Of a DNA stretch of 64,000 nt, positions 33,502 through 41,523 are shown piece after piece; position 1 is the stretch's first letter, and each line of letters starts with the position of its first letter. A model generated the notes under the pieces. The model was not told where the DNA came from. It saw only the letters and a program-made list of their open reading frames with translations, and ran no database searches. A program made the translations under genes and the position numbers. This stretch comes from an uncultured bacterium (GTDB taxonomy: Bacteria; Verrucomicrobiota; Lentisphaeria; Victivallales; UBA1829), in the NCBI GenBank assembly GCA_902778895.1, contig CACYZF010000009.1, forward strand, positions 141,786 through 205,785, given 5' to 3'.

Positions 33502-33972
33502 ATGATAAACAGTTTCACACAGCACGAAAGAATCAGTCAACTTGTCGAATGGTATGTCAACAGTTTTGAGAAGGCGAGAATAGCACTTTATGTTTTTCCA
33601 CTTTTGGAGAAGCATACGGATTTCACATCGTATCTTAATTCCTTCATTTCGGCCCTGCGTCGAGCAGATTGTCGGCCGGTTTATTCCTGGTCTTATGATC
33701 CAATTCATTTGTGCTACAACGTGCTGCTAATCGTCAGTGGACATTTCCGAACAAACATGGACGATATAACTTGTGCTGCGGAACGGATATGGAATCTTTA
33801 CTCTCCATGTTCTATTCAAATGGTTGCGGATATTCCGGCATGTCTTTCTACGCTGGATCAGGACAAAATGAATCTTTTCGATGTCATGAACAAGATGGAT
33901 TTTATACCGGAATCACCTCAAATGGTTCTTCCATCACATCAACGGCTCTTTGCCTGTTCTAAAATGCAGTAA
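33502..33972 (+). CDS. Hypothetical protein, faintly similar to the Gp2/YagK fold
   Basis: A 156-residue protein with a strong ribosome site (AAGGAGG) before the ATG. I do not firmly recognise it. The segment SALRRADCRPVYSWSYDPIH, then LCYNVLLIVSGHF, has the spacing of the ..RR.....Y.W..E.....HYH..L.. core of Gp2/YagK proteins. The catalytic His pair is not preserved (IHLCYNVLL), so if related it is a non-catalytic paralogue. There are no membrane segments. It is the first gene of the rightward cluster that includes the clamp-like protein, nuclease, DUF932 and methyltransferase genes. Its promoter is enclosed in a palindrome, so it could itself be a regulator. Confidence 0.45.
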   Translation: MINSFTQHERISQLVEWYVNSFEKARIALYVFPLLEKHTDFTSYLNSFISALRRADCRPVYSWSYDPIHLCYNVLLIVSGHFRTNMDDITCAAERIWNLYSPCSIQMVADIPACLSTLDQDKMNLFDVMNKMDFIPESPQMVLPSHQRLFACSKMQ

Positions 33973-34146
33973 AAATGCTTAAAAACCTGGAAAATGTGTC
34001 ATTTTTGCCGTTTTTGAGGTATTTTTTTGTCAAAAAACGAGCAGATTTTACCTGATGAGTGTTTGTCAATAGATTTCAAGTATATATTCCTTCATAGATC
34101 AAATTGATTTGACTTTTTCACCCTAACCAAAACTATGGAGGAATTT

Positions 34147-35667
34147 ATGGAAATCCCCGTAAACAAAAACTCGTTGGCCGGAGCCCTGTCGGCTCTGGGG
34201 AAACTGGTCTCCCGGACGTCTCTGATCAAGGCGTATCAGGGGATCGAAATCGAAGGCAAAGCGAATATGCTTTGCTTCAAAACCCGAAACGTGATCGAAC
34301 AGATCGAATTCCGATTGTTTGCCGACTTGGAAGATGATTTCCCGGCAATTCTCGTGGAGTTCGAGCAGTTCCGTCAGATGGTTCGCAACTGCAAGAACAA
34401 GACGCTGAAGCTGGAGATCGACTGCGGTGAGGTCTTTATCGACGATGTGAAGCTCGCGCCCGTCAAAGGTAGCTTCCCGTCGAAGGAACAGATCCCGGAT
34501 CAGGACATCTGTGTCACGGAATTGCCTGCCGATACGTTATCAGCGCTGTCTCTCCTTGCGCCGATCACGGACAAGGGCGCAGATATCCGCAAGGCTCTTG
34601 GCGGAATCAACATCAGTGGATATGGCTTCACCGCAACAAACGGCAAAGAGCTTTCGAACATCCCGCTCAAGCTGGAAACGAGCGGGAGCGTTACGATCCC
34701 GTTCCCTCTCGCTCTGCTCGCGACGAAAGCCTTTGGCGATTCCGGTCGTCTCTTGACTTGGCAGAAAGACGAAGACACGTTTTTCGAACTTACCCTCGGG
34801 AGCTGGACGTGGAGCGCCAAGGCAATTCGGGAAAACTATCCGAACTGGATGCGGGTCGTACCCGAACGAACGGAAGCGACGCACTATGTTTGCTTCCATG
34901 ACGACCGTGCCGAACGGCTTCAGCGTTACCTGAAGAGCATCCCCGACGACAAGGAACACAACAATGCTGTCAAGCTGAGCCGTCTCCCTGAAGTCCCGGA
35001 TAATCTCCATCTCGAAAGCTCAAACGGAATGTTGTTCAGTATCCTCGCTGAATTCGATCCGAACTGGGGCGACCTGTGTTTCTGCGTTCGGAAAGAATTT
35101 CTCCTACGTCTGCTGGAGGCAGGCCATCGGAAGATCGAACTCAACGATGCTTACGGTCCGATTGTCGGCACTGGCGGTTCCGGTCAGTACATCGCGATGC
35201 CCATCATCACCAAAAAGGCTCAAGCTCAAAACGAGCAGAAGTCGGAACAGGTCGAGTCTACTCAAACGGACGTAAAGCCAGAAGTCCAGACCGAGCAGAG
35301 CGAACCTCAGCCCAACACCGAAATCACGGAATCCGTCACAGAGCAGATTCCCCATCCTCAGGAAAACCCTACCTCAAAAACCACAAATACCAAAAAGGAA
35401 AACACCCCGATGAACGAAAACACCATCACCCGCACCGTGTCTGCCACGCAGACTCCCGCCCAGAACCATGAGCCCGAACTGAATCCGCTCGACGAGCTGT
35501 CCGCCAACATCGAAGCGATGAAGGCCAAACTCAAGGCCATGTTCGACGAATCCGCCACCATGGCTCGCAAGGTCCGTGAGGTCGCTCTCGCTCAGCGTCA
35601 GAAAGAACGCGAGTATCAGCAGACCCGGCGCACTATCGAACGCATCCGCACGGCCAGCGGATTCTGA
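34147..35667 (+). CDS. DNA polymerase III beta-subunit (sliding clamp)-like protein with C-terminal extension
   Basis: A 506-residue protein. The start at 34147 is set by GGAGG at 34137-34141; the ATG at 34135 contains that site. Residues 1-355 resemble DnaN: an N-terminal QGIEIEGKANMLCFKT strand pair, NISGYGFTATNGKELSNIPL in place of the gv.l....l.AtDg.rL clamp motif, WSAKAIRENYPNWMRVVPE for the linker to domain 3, and YIAMPI near the family's closing xMPMR. Residues about 360-440 are a Gln/Glu/Thr/Pro-rich linker. About 445-506 form a charged coiled coil. A private clamp could recruit host polymerase to element replication or displace the host clamp. Divergence is large, so the call is made on pattern. 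Confidence 0.7.
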   Translation: MEIPVNKNSLAGALSALGKLVSRTSLIKAYQGIEIEGKANMLCFKTRNVIEQIEFRLFADLEDDFPAILVEFEQFRQMVRNCKNKTLKLEIDCGEVFIDDVKLAPVKGSFPSKEQIPDQDICVTELPADTLSALSLLAPITDKGADIRKALGGINISGYGFTATNGKELSNIPLKLETSGSVTIPFPLALLATKAFGDSGRLLTWQKDEDTFFELTLGSWTWSAKAIRENYPNWMRVVPERTEATHYVCFHDDRAERLQRYLKSIPDDKEHNNAVKLSRLPEVPDNLHLESSNGMLFSILAEFDPNWGDLCFCVRKEFLLRLLEAGHRKIELNDAYGPIVGTGGSGQYIAMPIITKKAQAQNEQKSEQVESTQTDVKPEVQTEQSEPQPNTEITESVTEQIPHPQENPTSKTTNTKKENTPMNENTITRTVSATQTPAQNHEPELNPLDELSANIEAMKAKLKAMFDESATMARKVREVALAQRQKEREYQQTRRTIERIRTASGF

Positions 35668-35785
35668 TAACCGAGCTCGTCAGCATTTCGTTTCCATTAT
35701 TGACGCCACTTCTGTGAACAAGGTTATCATTATATGTAACCACCACAAATTTCCATTTCAACAACACTCGCAAAGGAGGTCTATT

Positions 35786-36220
35786 ATGGAAATAACGGTT
35801 CACAAATGTGTTCGCAAGAATGATCAAACGGTCTTTGTCAAGGTGACAGAGCAAATGGAAACCCAAAACGATGCGAAAATCAGGACAATGAAAAACGTCA
35901 TTGCTGAGTTCGTCTCCGGAGGGCAGGACGCTCAGGTCGAAATGCATGATTCTCCCCCGGATACGCTGATGAATGCGTACAAGCGTTCGAACGGCTTTGA
36001 CGGGAATCGGCAATCATCCTCGAAACCACGCTCAAATTCGGCCAATAATGATGACCGAATTACGGGGAAGCAAATAGGATGCATCCGAAAGGCTCTTCAG
36101 GAGCAGCATCGTGCCGAAAGCGATTTTTGCCAGCAGTATCACGTCAAAAGCGTGGAGGAAATCTCGAAACACGACGCTCAATGGATTATCAAGGAACTCC
36201 TGGCGAAACCTCAACATTGA
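35786..36220 (+). CDS. Hypothetical protein with shared C-terminal helical domain
   Basis: A 144-residue protein preceded by AAAGGAGG. The N-terminal half (MEITVHKCVRKNDQTVFVKV and on) is beta-rich and not recognised. A polar linker (about 65-90) leads to a helical end: ITGKQIGCIRKALQEQHRAE, FCQQYHVKSVEEISKHDAQW and IIKELL. This end parallels that of the next gene product (SPKQVKYLL...VPSLESLSKTQCSRAIDEL), so the two share a small domain also seen at the end of some phage single-strand annealing or Rad52/RecT-associated proteins. Possible role: DNA recombination or replication accessory factor. A hairpin separates it from the next gene. Confidence 0.5.
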   Translation: MEITVHKCVRKNDQTVFVKVTEQMETQNDAKIRTMKNVIAEFVSGGQDAQVEMHDSPPDTLMNAYKRSNGFDGNRQSSSKPRSNSANNDDRITGKQIGCIRKALQEQHRAESDFCQQYHVKSVEEISKHDAQWIIKELLAKPQH

Positions 36221-36255
36221 AACAACCTCCAACCCTCAAAAACAAAACCACACCA

Positions 36256-36295
36256 ACACCCTCGGCGGCGCAAGCTGCCGGGGGTGTGCCTTTTT
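36256..36295 (+). terminator. Intercistronic hairpin with T-run
   Basis: A 14-bp stem with two G-U pairs (36256-36269 with 36274-36287), a GCAA tetraloop, and ttttt at 36291-36295. It lies between two same-strand genes, so it is an attenuator or partial terminator. Confidence 0.65.
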
Positions 36296-36322
36296 CACCT
36301 TCAACTCGAAAGGAACAATACC

Positions 36323-36784
36323 ATGCTCAAACTCAACGCATCCTACTCCAAAAAGGTTCCGGCTGACTCCCAGTACAGCAGCCAGTCGTACCACGCATCC
36401 GTTGAAGTCGAACTCCCGGACGGTCTCACCCCCGAGCAGCTCAACACGAAAATCAGGGAAACCTTCGCGCTCGTCCGCGACAGCGTGGAAAACGAGCTCC
36501 ACAACGAAGCTTCCACCGATTCGCAGCCCGCGCAGACGCACCAGCCCGGTCTGTACGATTCCCATGCTCAGAACGCCTCGAAACCCGCCTACAACAAGAA
36601 GAACGGCATGCCCTCGGACGCTCCTGCGTCTCCCAAACAGGTCAAATACCTTCTCGACCTCGCGCGGCAGTACAATGTTTCTCCCGAACAGATCAAGGCC
36701 AAGTTCAACGTCCCCTCGCTCGAAAGCCTCTCCAAGACGCAGTGCAGTCGTGCCATCGACGAGCTCAGTGGAAAGGCAGCGTGA
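36323..36784 (+). CDS. Hypothetical protein with KQ-type helical C-terminal domain
   Basis: A 153-residue protein. The start at 36323 follows AAAGGAAC. The N-terminal half (about 1-55: KLNASYSKKVPADSQYSSQS, HASVEVELPDGLTPEQLN) is followed by a helix and a disordered Gln/Ser/Asn-rich linker (about 68-105). The last 45 residues (SPKQVKYLLDLARQYNVSPE, then KFNVPSLESLSKTQCSRAID) are the same small domain as in the gene before. It ends 4 nt before the PD-(D/E)XK nuclease start, so they are cotranscribed and may work together, for example as a single-strand binding or recombination pair. No enzyme motif is visible. Confidence 0.5.
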   Translation: MLKLNASYSKKVPADSQYSSQSYHASVEVELPDGLTPEQLNTKIRETFALVRDSVENELHNEASTDSQPAQTHQPGLYDSHAQNASKPAYNKKNGMPSDAPASPKQVKYLLDLARQYNVSPEQIKAKFNVPSLESLSKTQCSRAIDELSGKAA

Positions 36785-36788
36785 ACTC

Positions 36789-37580
36789 ATGGAACGTGAA
36801 ATCGAAACCATGCGCGATGCGCCTCACTGGTCGTACAGCGCATTGCAGACCTACCTCACATGTCCGATGCGATATTACTTCCGGTACATCGAACACGCCG
36901 AGGTTGAACGGACGCCCATCAGCATCCCGTTCGGTCGGGCCATTCATCTTGTGCTCAGTGAACGTGCCATGAAGGGAACGAACTACACCATCGTGGACGC
37001 GAAGGAAGATTTCGCCGTCTACTTCAAAGGCGAAACCGAGGTCTGCGAGAACCTTACGTACAAACAGGACGAGGACTACTGGTTCTGGGATAAACGAGGC
37101 TGCGACATGCTCGAACTTGCGCTTGCCGAATGGCCCGACGACTACACGGTCAAATCGGTGGCCGAAGCGTTCAGTGTGGACGTGCCGGGTCTCAGCAAGC
37201 CATTGGTCGGTGAATTCGACCTCGTTACCGTTGACGGCGGAGATGAAACGATCTGCGACTGGAAAACTGCTTCGATGAAGTGGCCGAACGGGAAAGCTGA
37301 CCGTGATCTTCAGGCAACAGTGTTCTGTTATGCGTTCCAGCAGAAATACGGTATCAATCCGCTGTTCAGGTTCGACGTGTACACCAAGGCGAAGACGCCC
37401 GCTCATCATCAGTTCTACACGCTCAGAACGAACGACGACTTCGACCGTTTCGTTTACCTCGCAGGGCAGATTGAGAAAGCTGTCAACAATGGCCTTTTCA
37501 TCCCCATCGAGTCCTACATGAATTGTGCTGAGTGCGCCTACGGCAGTCGTTGCAAGGCGGCGCACAGGAAGGCGGGCTGA
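36789..37580 (+). CDS. PD-(D/E)XK nuclease with Fe-S cluster cysteines (Cas4/AddB-type)
   Basis: A 263-residue nuclease of the PDDEXK_1 family. The active-site series is complete: His53 in FGRAIHLVL, Asp144 in GEFDLVTV, Asp157-x-Lys159 in ICDWKTAS, and Gln175 in DLQATVFCYAF. One cysteine near the N-terminus (Cys25, LTCPMRYYF) and three at the C-terminus (Cys246, Cys249, Cys255 in NCAECAYGSRC) reproduce the [4Fe-4S] staple of AddB, Cas4 and RecB-like phage exonucleases. It is probably a 5'-3' exonuclease that makes single-strand ends for recombination, in keeping with its neighbours. The start at 36789 lies 4 nt after the previous stop; the frame is open further upstream but without similarity. 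Confidence 0.87.
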   Translation: MEREIETMRDAPHWSYSALQTYLTCPMRYYFRYIEHAEVERTPISIPFGRAIHLVLSERAMKGTNYTIVDAKEDFAVYFKGETEVCENLTYKQDEDYWFWDKRGCDMLELALAEWPDDYTVKSVAEAFSVDVPGLSKPLVGEFDLVTVDGGDETICDWKTASMKWPNGKADRDLQATVFCYAFQQKYGINPLFRFDVYTKAKTPAHHQFYTLRTNDDFDRFVYLAGQIEKAVNNGLFIPIESYMNCAECAYGSRCKAAHRKAG

Positions 37581-37583
37581 ATC

Positions 37584-38315
37584 ATGGGCCTGATAATGGC
37601 AGAAGGAAAATACGTGAGTAGGGATGAGGTCGCAGGGACCGACACCCCGAGCTCAACACAGACCTGGCGGCCTGTACCGCACATCGACGTGATCGAAGCC
37701 GTGACCGATGTTATCCGAGCTCATAACTGGAATATCGAAGGCGAAAAGTTCGGCCTTGTCAACGAGGGGAAGCGGCTCTTTGGAGTGATGGAAATAACAT
37801 CCTCGGTTTCCCCTGAATGGCACCGTTGCATTGGTCTGCGCAATTCGCACGACAAGAGCCTTGCGGTCGGCCTGTCCGCTGGAATCGCTGTTTGCGTCTG
37901 CACAAATCTCGCTTTCGGCGGGACCACGGTCGTAAAACGCCGTCATACGAGCGGCATTATCCTGTCCGAGCTGATCGACAGAGCTGTTGCTTCGCTTGAA
38001 GACGACTTTCTGACGATGGAAACAGTCTGCGAAGATTTGAAGGATGTCTACCTGAAGAATGACGATGAAGCCCGGAGCAGCATTGTGCGAGCGGCTGAGC
38101 TTGGCGTCATCAATTCGTGCGACATCCTCCCGGTCTATCGCGAGTTCAAGTCTCCGTCACATGCCGAGTTCAAGGAACCAACCCGCTGGTCGCTGATGAA
38201 TGCGCTGTCGGAGATCGTCAAAAAGTATTCACCTCAGCGCGTTGACTACAGCTACCGTGCGCTCAACCGTGCTTTCGGTCTGGACGGACGAGAAGCCGCG
38301 ATCTTCGCGGCCTGA
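37584..38315 (+). CDS. DUF932 family protein
   Basis: A 243-residue protein of the DUF932 phage/plasmid-type family. Family features: a WRPVPHIDVIEAVTDVIRAH opening, FGVMEITSS, the IGLRNSHDKSLAVGLSAGIA block followed by VCVCTNLAFGG (the most conserved part), and a C-terminal RWSLMNALSEIVKKYSPQR helix. DUF932 genes are carried by many plasmids, ICEs and phages and are thought to help replication or recombination; the molecular activity is unknown. It begins 3 nt after the nuclease stop and is followed by a strong hairpin with a T-run. The second Met (codon 5) is an alternative start. Confidence 0.82.
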   Translation: MGLIMAEGKYVSRDEVAGTDTPSSTQTWRPVPHIDVIEAVTDVIRAHNWNIEGEKFGLVNEGKRLFGVMEITSSVSPEWHRCIGLRNSHDKSLAVGLSAGIAVCVCTNLAFGGTTVVKRRHTSGIILSELIDRAVASLEDDFLTMETVCEDLKDVYLKNDDEARSSIVRAAELGVINSCDILPVYREFKSPSHAEFKEPTRWSLMNALSEIVKKYSPQRVDYSYRALNRAFGLDGREAAIFAA

Positions 38316-38334
38316 AGCTGAATTGAACCAACCC

Positions 38335-38370
38335 AACCGGAGGGAGGATTCGTCCTTCCTCCGGTTTTTT
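38335..38370 (+). terminator. Rho-independent terminator or attenuator
   Basis: A 14-bp stem (38335-38348 with 38353-38366, one G-U pair) with a TTCG tetraloop and six T. It lies between the DUF932 gene and the methyltransferase gene on the same strand. Confidence 0.85.
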
Positions 38371-38388
38371 CAAACAAAGGACACGCTC

Positions 38389-40107
38389 ATGAACAAGCAA
38401 ATGAACGAGCTGATTGTCGAGCTCAAAGAGGCCGGAGAGGACTTCGAGTTTTATCCGACTACCCGCGATATGGTCCGTCGAATTTGGAGATTCCAGAGCG
38501 ACAACCATTCCGGCCATTATCGTTTCGGAAAGGTGCTTGACATCGGCTGCGGCAAATGCGACTTCCGCAAATGGGTCAAGGAGCTCAATCAGGAAGCAGG
38601 AGATCGTTCGTCCGTGGACATCTACGAATACTTCGTCATTGAGAAGAGCCATATCCTGATCGACAGGCTCGACCCGGATGTGATTGTGCTCGGGACGGAC
38701 TTCAACGAGGCTACGCTCATCGACAAAGAGGTGGATACGATCTTTTGCAATCCGCCGTATTCGGAGTATGAGGAGTGGACGAGGCGTATTATCCTCGAAA
38801 GTTGCTGCGACGACATCTTTCTCATCATCCCGAGCCGTTGGAAACAGAACAGGACGATTCAACTCGCATTGAGGTCGTTGAAAGCCCCGGAGGGAAAAAA
38901 GCTCGTCAGCGTACTCGGACATGCTGATTTTCTGAACGCCGAACGCAATGCACGGGCAAAAGTTGACATCCTCCACATCGACAAGAGCTGGATGGATGAC
39001 GACGCCGGATTCGACTACATGTTCGATGAGACGTTCGGGATGCCTGACGACAACGGGGACAAATGGAACGCGGAGTTTGAAGCAGCGGAACAACAGGCCC
39101 GCAAGCTGAAAACGGAACTGGCCGCAGCAAAGAATAAGGTGGAACTCCTCTGCAATGGCTATGAGGAGGCAAGGACCGAGCTCTTCAACCACTTTAAGAC
39201 GATTGCGGGGCTGGATACCGCCGTGCTGGAATCTGTCGGCGTTCACAAGAAAAAGGTCAAGGAGGCCCTGAAGATGAGATTCAGCGGTCTGAAGAACCTT
39301 TACTGGAAGGCCGCGTTCGACTGCCTTGATGAGATCACCTCTCGTCTGACGACTACCTCAAGGCGGAACTTATTAGAACGCTTCGCCATCCTGAAAAGCG
39401 TGGACTTCACGCCGTCGAACCTGTACGCGATGATCGTCTGGGTCATCAAGAACTACAACAAGTTCACCGAGCAGCAGATGATCGACCTGTTCAAGGGAAT
39501 GTCCTCCAAGGAAAACGTACGGAACTACGTCTCCAATAAGCGCGTCTTTGAGGAGTTCTGTTCTCGGTACAGCTCGGATGCGAAGAAGAACACGCATTAC
39601 ACGCTCGACTACCGGATCATCTGTACGGAATACGCTCTGCCGGGAGAAGGATGGCACTCATGGGATAACCACATCGAGTATGCCTGCCGGACGAAAATCG
39701 AGGATATCTGTGCAGTGGCGAACAGTCTCGGATTCCAGGCTGGTGAAATTCAGTTGCCGGAGACCTGGGGAAAGCGCGGTACGGTCTACATGGCCGATGA
39801 AAAGACCGTGCTCTTCGCGTTCCGTTGCTACCTGAACCGGAACGTTCACATCAAGTTCAACATCGAACTGATGAAAGCCCTGAATGTCGCTGTAGCACGT
39901 AAGCTCGGATGGATACGCAAGCCGAGCGACATCGCGCAGGAGTTCCCACCCGAGATGGCCAAGGGTGCCGAGAGGTATTTCAACTGCTTCCGATTACTCG
40001 ACGTCTCGAAGGTGCAAAAGCTCATCTGTGCTCAGTCTGAGACGATGGACGACAACGACTGTTCCGAAGAAGAACAGGAACAAGTCGAATTGCCGATCTC
40101 CGTCTGA
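38389..40107 (+). CDS. DUF4942 protein with class I adenine-methyltransferase domain
   Basis: A 572-residue protein. The N-terminal Rossmann domain (about 1-215) shows VLDIGCGKCDF (SAM motif I, 49-59), VLGTDFNE, and IFCNPPYSEYEEW with the NPPY catalytic motif (121-124) of N6-adenine methyltransferases. A coiled coil (about 228-260) links it to the DUF4942 domain (about 265-545), which contains the characteristic YWKAAFDCLDEIT, IVWVIKNYNKFTEQQMIDLF and IEYACRTKIEDIC segments. The tail is acidic. Such fusions are found on plasmids and islands and may methylate element DNA or mRNA-like targets; whether this one protects against restriction is untested. It sits directly after an attenuator-like hairpin. 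Confidence 0.82.
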   Translation: MNKQMNELIVELKEAGEDFEFYPTTRDMVRRIWRFQSDNHSGHYRFGKVLDIGCGKCDFRKWVKELNQEAGDRSSVDIYEYFVIEKSHILIDRLDPDVIVLGTDFNEATLIDKEVDTIFCNPPYSEYEEWTRRIILESCCDDIFLIIPSRWKQNRTIQLALRSLKAPEGKKLVSVLGHADFLNAERNARAKVDILHIDKSWMDDDAGFDYMFDETFGMPDDNGDKWNAEFEAAEQQARKLKTELAAAKNKVELLCNGYEEARTELFNHFKTIAGLDTAVLESVGVHKKKVKEALKMRFSGLKNLYWKAAFDCLDEITSRLTTTSRRNLLERFAILKSVDFTPSNLYAMIVWVIKNYNKFTEQQMIDLFKGMSSKENVRNYVSNKRVFEEFCSRYSSDAKKNTHYTLDYRIICTEYALPGEGWHSWDNHIEYACRTKIEDICAVANSLGFQAGEIQLPETWGKRGTVYMADEKTVLFAFRCYLNRNVHIKFNIELMKALNVAVARKLGWIRKPSDIAQEFPPEMAKGAERYFNCFRLLDVSKVQKLICAQSETMDDNDCSEEEQEQVELPISV

Positions 40108-40126
40108 ACGTAAAACAAATTCAACC

Positions 40127-40154
40127 GAGGTGGAGGCATCACTGCCTTCACCTC
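40127..40154 (+). repeat. 12-bp intercistronic hairpin
   Basis: Arms gaggtggaggca (40127-40138) and tgccttcacctc (40143-40154) with a TCAC loop and one G-U pair, no T-run. It is the third stem of this kind in the same gene cluster. Confidence 0.6.
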
Positions 40155-40199
40155 AAACAAACTCAAAACAAACTCAAAACCTACAAGGAGGAAACAATC

Positions 40200-40388
40200 A
40201 TGTCCGAAAATCAAAACAATCAAATCCCCGCACAGCCCGTGTACATCATGCAGCCGCAGGCGCAGCAACCGCAAACCAGCAACATCCTCGGTGGCGGCCT
40301 TGGCGGGCTCATCCTTTCGACGGTTATCGGAGTCCTGCTCGGCCAGTTCGGTGGCGGGATCGGATTCCCGCGCATCCCGAAGCTGTGA
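40200..40388 (+). CDS. Small membrane protein (62 aa)
   Basis: A 62-residue protein with an excellent ribosome site (AAGGAGG). The N-terminal 25 residues are Asn/Gln/Pro-rich and polar (PQAQQPQTSN). The second half is a single glycine-rich membrane helix (GGGLGGLILSTVIGVLLGQF). It has no recognised family. The organisation, polar N-tail and one glycine-zipper helix, resembles small holin-like or pore-forming peptides, but charge pattern and context do not settle this. It is the last gene of the rightward cluster. A hairpin agtcatgc/gcatgact follows about 25 bp after the stop. Confidence 0.55.
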   Translation: MSENQNNQIPAQPVYIMQPQAQQPQTSNILGGGLGGLILSTVIGVLLGQFGGGIGFPRIPKL

Positions 40389-40558
40389 CTGAAAGGAAAG
40401 CCTTTGCGAAAACCAGAGTCATGCTCATTATCGGGCATGACTCCCCTTATCCTTCGCGCGCGCGAGAGAAGTTTTTTTCAAAAAACGTGCCTTACCCGCC
40501 TTATCCGCCTGAGAAAAAACGGTGCGACACCGCTCTTCATCCTGTTCACAGGCCGCAT

Positions 40559-41521
40559 TCAGACACATTGATCCGGTCTCGTCGATATAGGAGACGGGCG
40601 GTAGAAACCCCAAAGGTCTTTCGGTGAAATTCCGTAACGGTTTTTCACCTCGATTGTAGCAAAGACTTTTGGCGGCAAAATTTTGATGATGTCCACGGAG
40701 AGAGTCGGACGACGGTACAGATACCAGAAGAACCCGTTGCCCCAGGGGTCACGCCACGCAGCGATTTCATCCTCGTATTGAGGAAGAAGACGCTCAAACA
40801 GCGGAGTTGGGTTCTCCCAGTTGGTATGCGCCATTATCAGGACCTCAACGATGCGATCCACCGGTGCATCCCTGAGCATTGTTGCAACGACCGCGCCTTT
40901 TCCTGCTGCAATAGCGCGCTTCAGGATTTCCTCGTCTGTTACGTGACGGCAGAATGTTTTTATTATCACCACCTTTTCCGGGGCATCTTCCTGAATGGCG
41001 GCTTCGAGATCGTGATATGAGATCGCAGGAGCCGGGACGTTAATCTGCCATGGTGACTTGATTTTTTGGTATAGATCAAATAGCTCTTTATCCGGGAGGG
41101 ATTCGAGGAGTGGGAGAAGTGCGTCACGGCCGCCCATGATCTGGACGGTTTTCGAAAAGAACTCAAGAACATTGCATTGGCGTTCTGCGATTTGCGTATA
41201 CAACCAAAGCCACTCACCTTGACTCGGATCGGGACGGCGTTTCTGGTTGTATTCCTGAAAATCCTTGTAAGGATTCAAAATGGTTAATTTGCCTCCATGC
41301 GCCAAAGCATATTGCCGGAACCGTTCAAGCCAGATTATTATTATCGACTCCTCAAACCCCTCTGGATTCAAGAACGCTATCAATGAATGCAATGAGTTTG
41401 ATGATGGATGTGGAAAGAGATAGCTTTCCTGCACACGCTTTGTTTTCGCGGCCATGATTAGTTGCCACGCCCTCTCCATCGATATTGGCTTGCTGAACGT
41501 TTCGCGTGAAAAGACTGACAT
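40559..41521 (-). CDS. Hypothetical protein, possibly helical-repeat (ankyrin-like)
   Basis: A 320-residue cytosolic protein I do not recognise. The middle (about 175-245) contains paired helices of ankyrin or similar repeat type, for example DEEILKRAIAAGKGAVVATM and DRIVEVLIMAHTNWENPTPL. The N-terminal part is Trp/Tyr-rich and helical. No catalytic motif or membrane span is visible. It is the last gene of the leftward operon and starts 2 nt after the stop of the vWA gene, so it belongs functionally with the MoxR-vWA pair. In MoxR-vWA systems such third and fourth genes often encode adaptors or the substrate of the chaperone pair. That assignment is inference. Confidence 0.55.
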   Translation of the reverse strand: MSVFSRETFSKPISMERAWQLIMAAKTKRVQESYLFPHPSSNSLHSLIAFLNPEGFEESIIIIWLERFRQYALAHGGKLTILNPYKDFQEYNQKRRPDPSQGEWLWLYTQIAERQCNVLEFFSKTVQIMGGRDALLPLLESLPDKELFDLYQKIKSPWQINVPAPAISYHDLEAAIQEDAPEKVVIIKTFCRHVTDEEILKRAIAAGKGAVVATMLRDAPVDRIVEVLIMAHTNWENPTPLFERLLPQYEDEIAAWRDPWGNGFFWYLYRRPTLSVDIIKILPPKVFATIEVKNRYGISPKDLWGFYRPSPISTRPDQCV

Positions 41522-41523
41522 GC

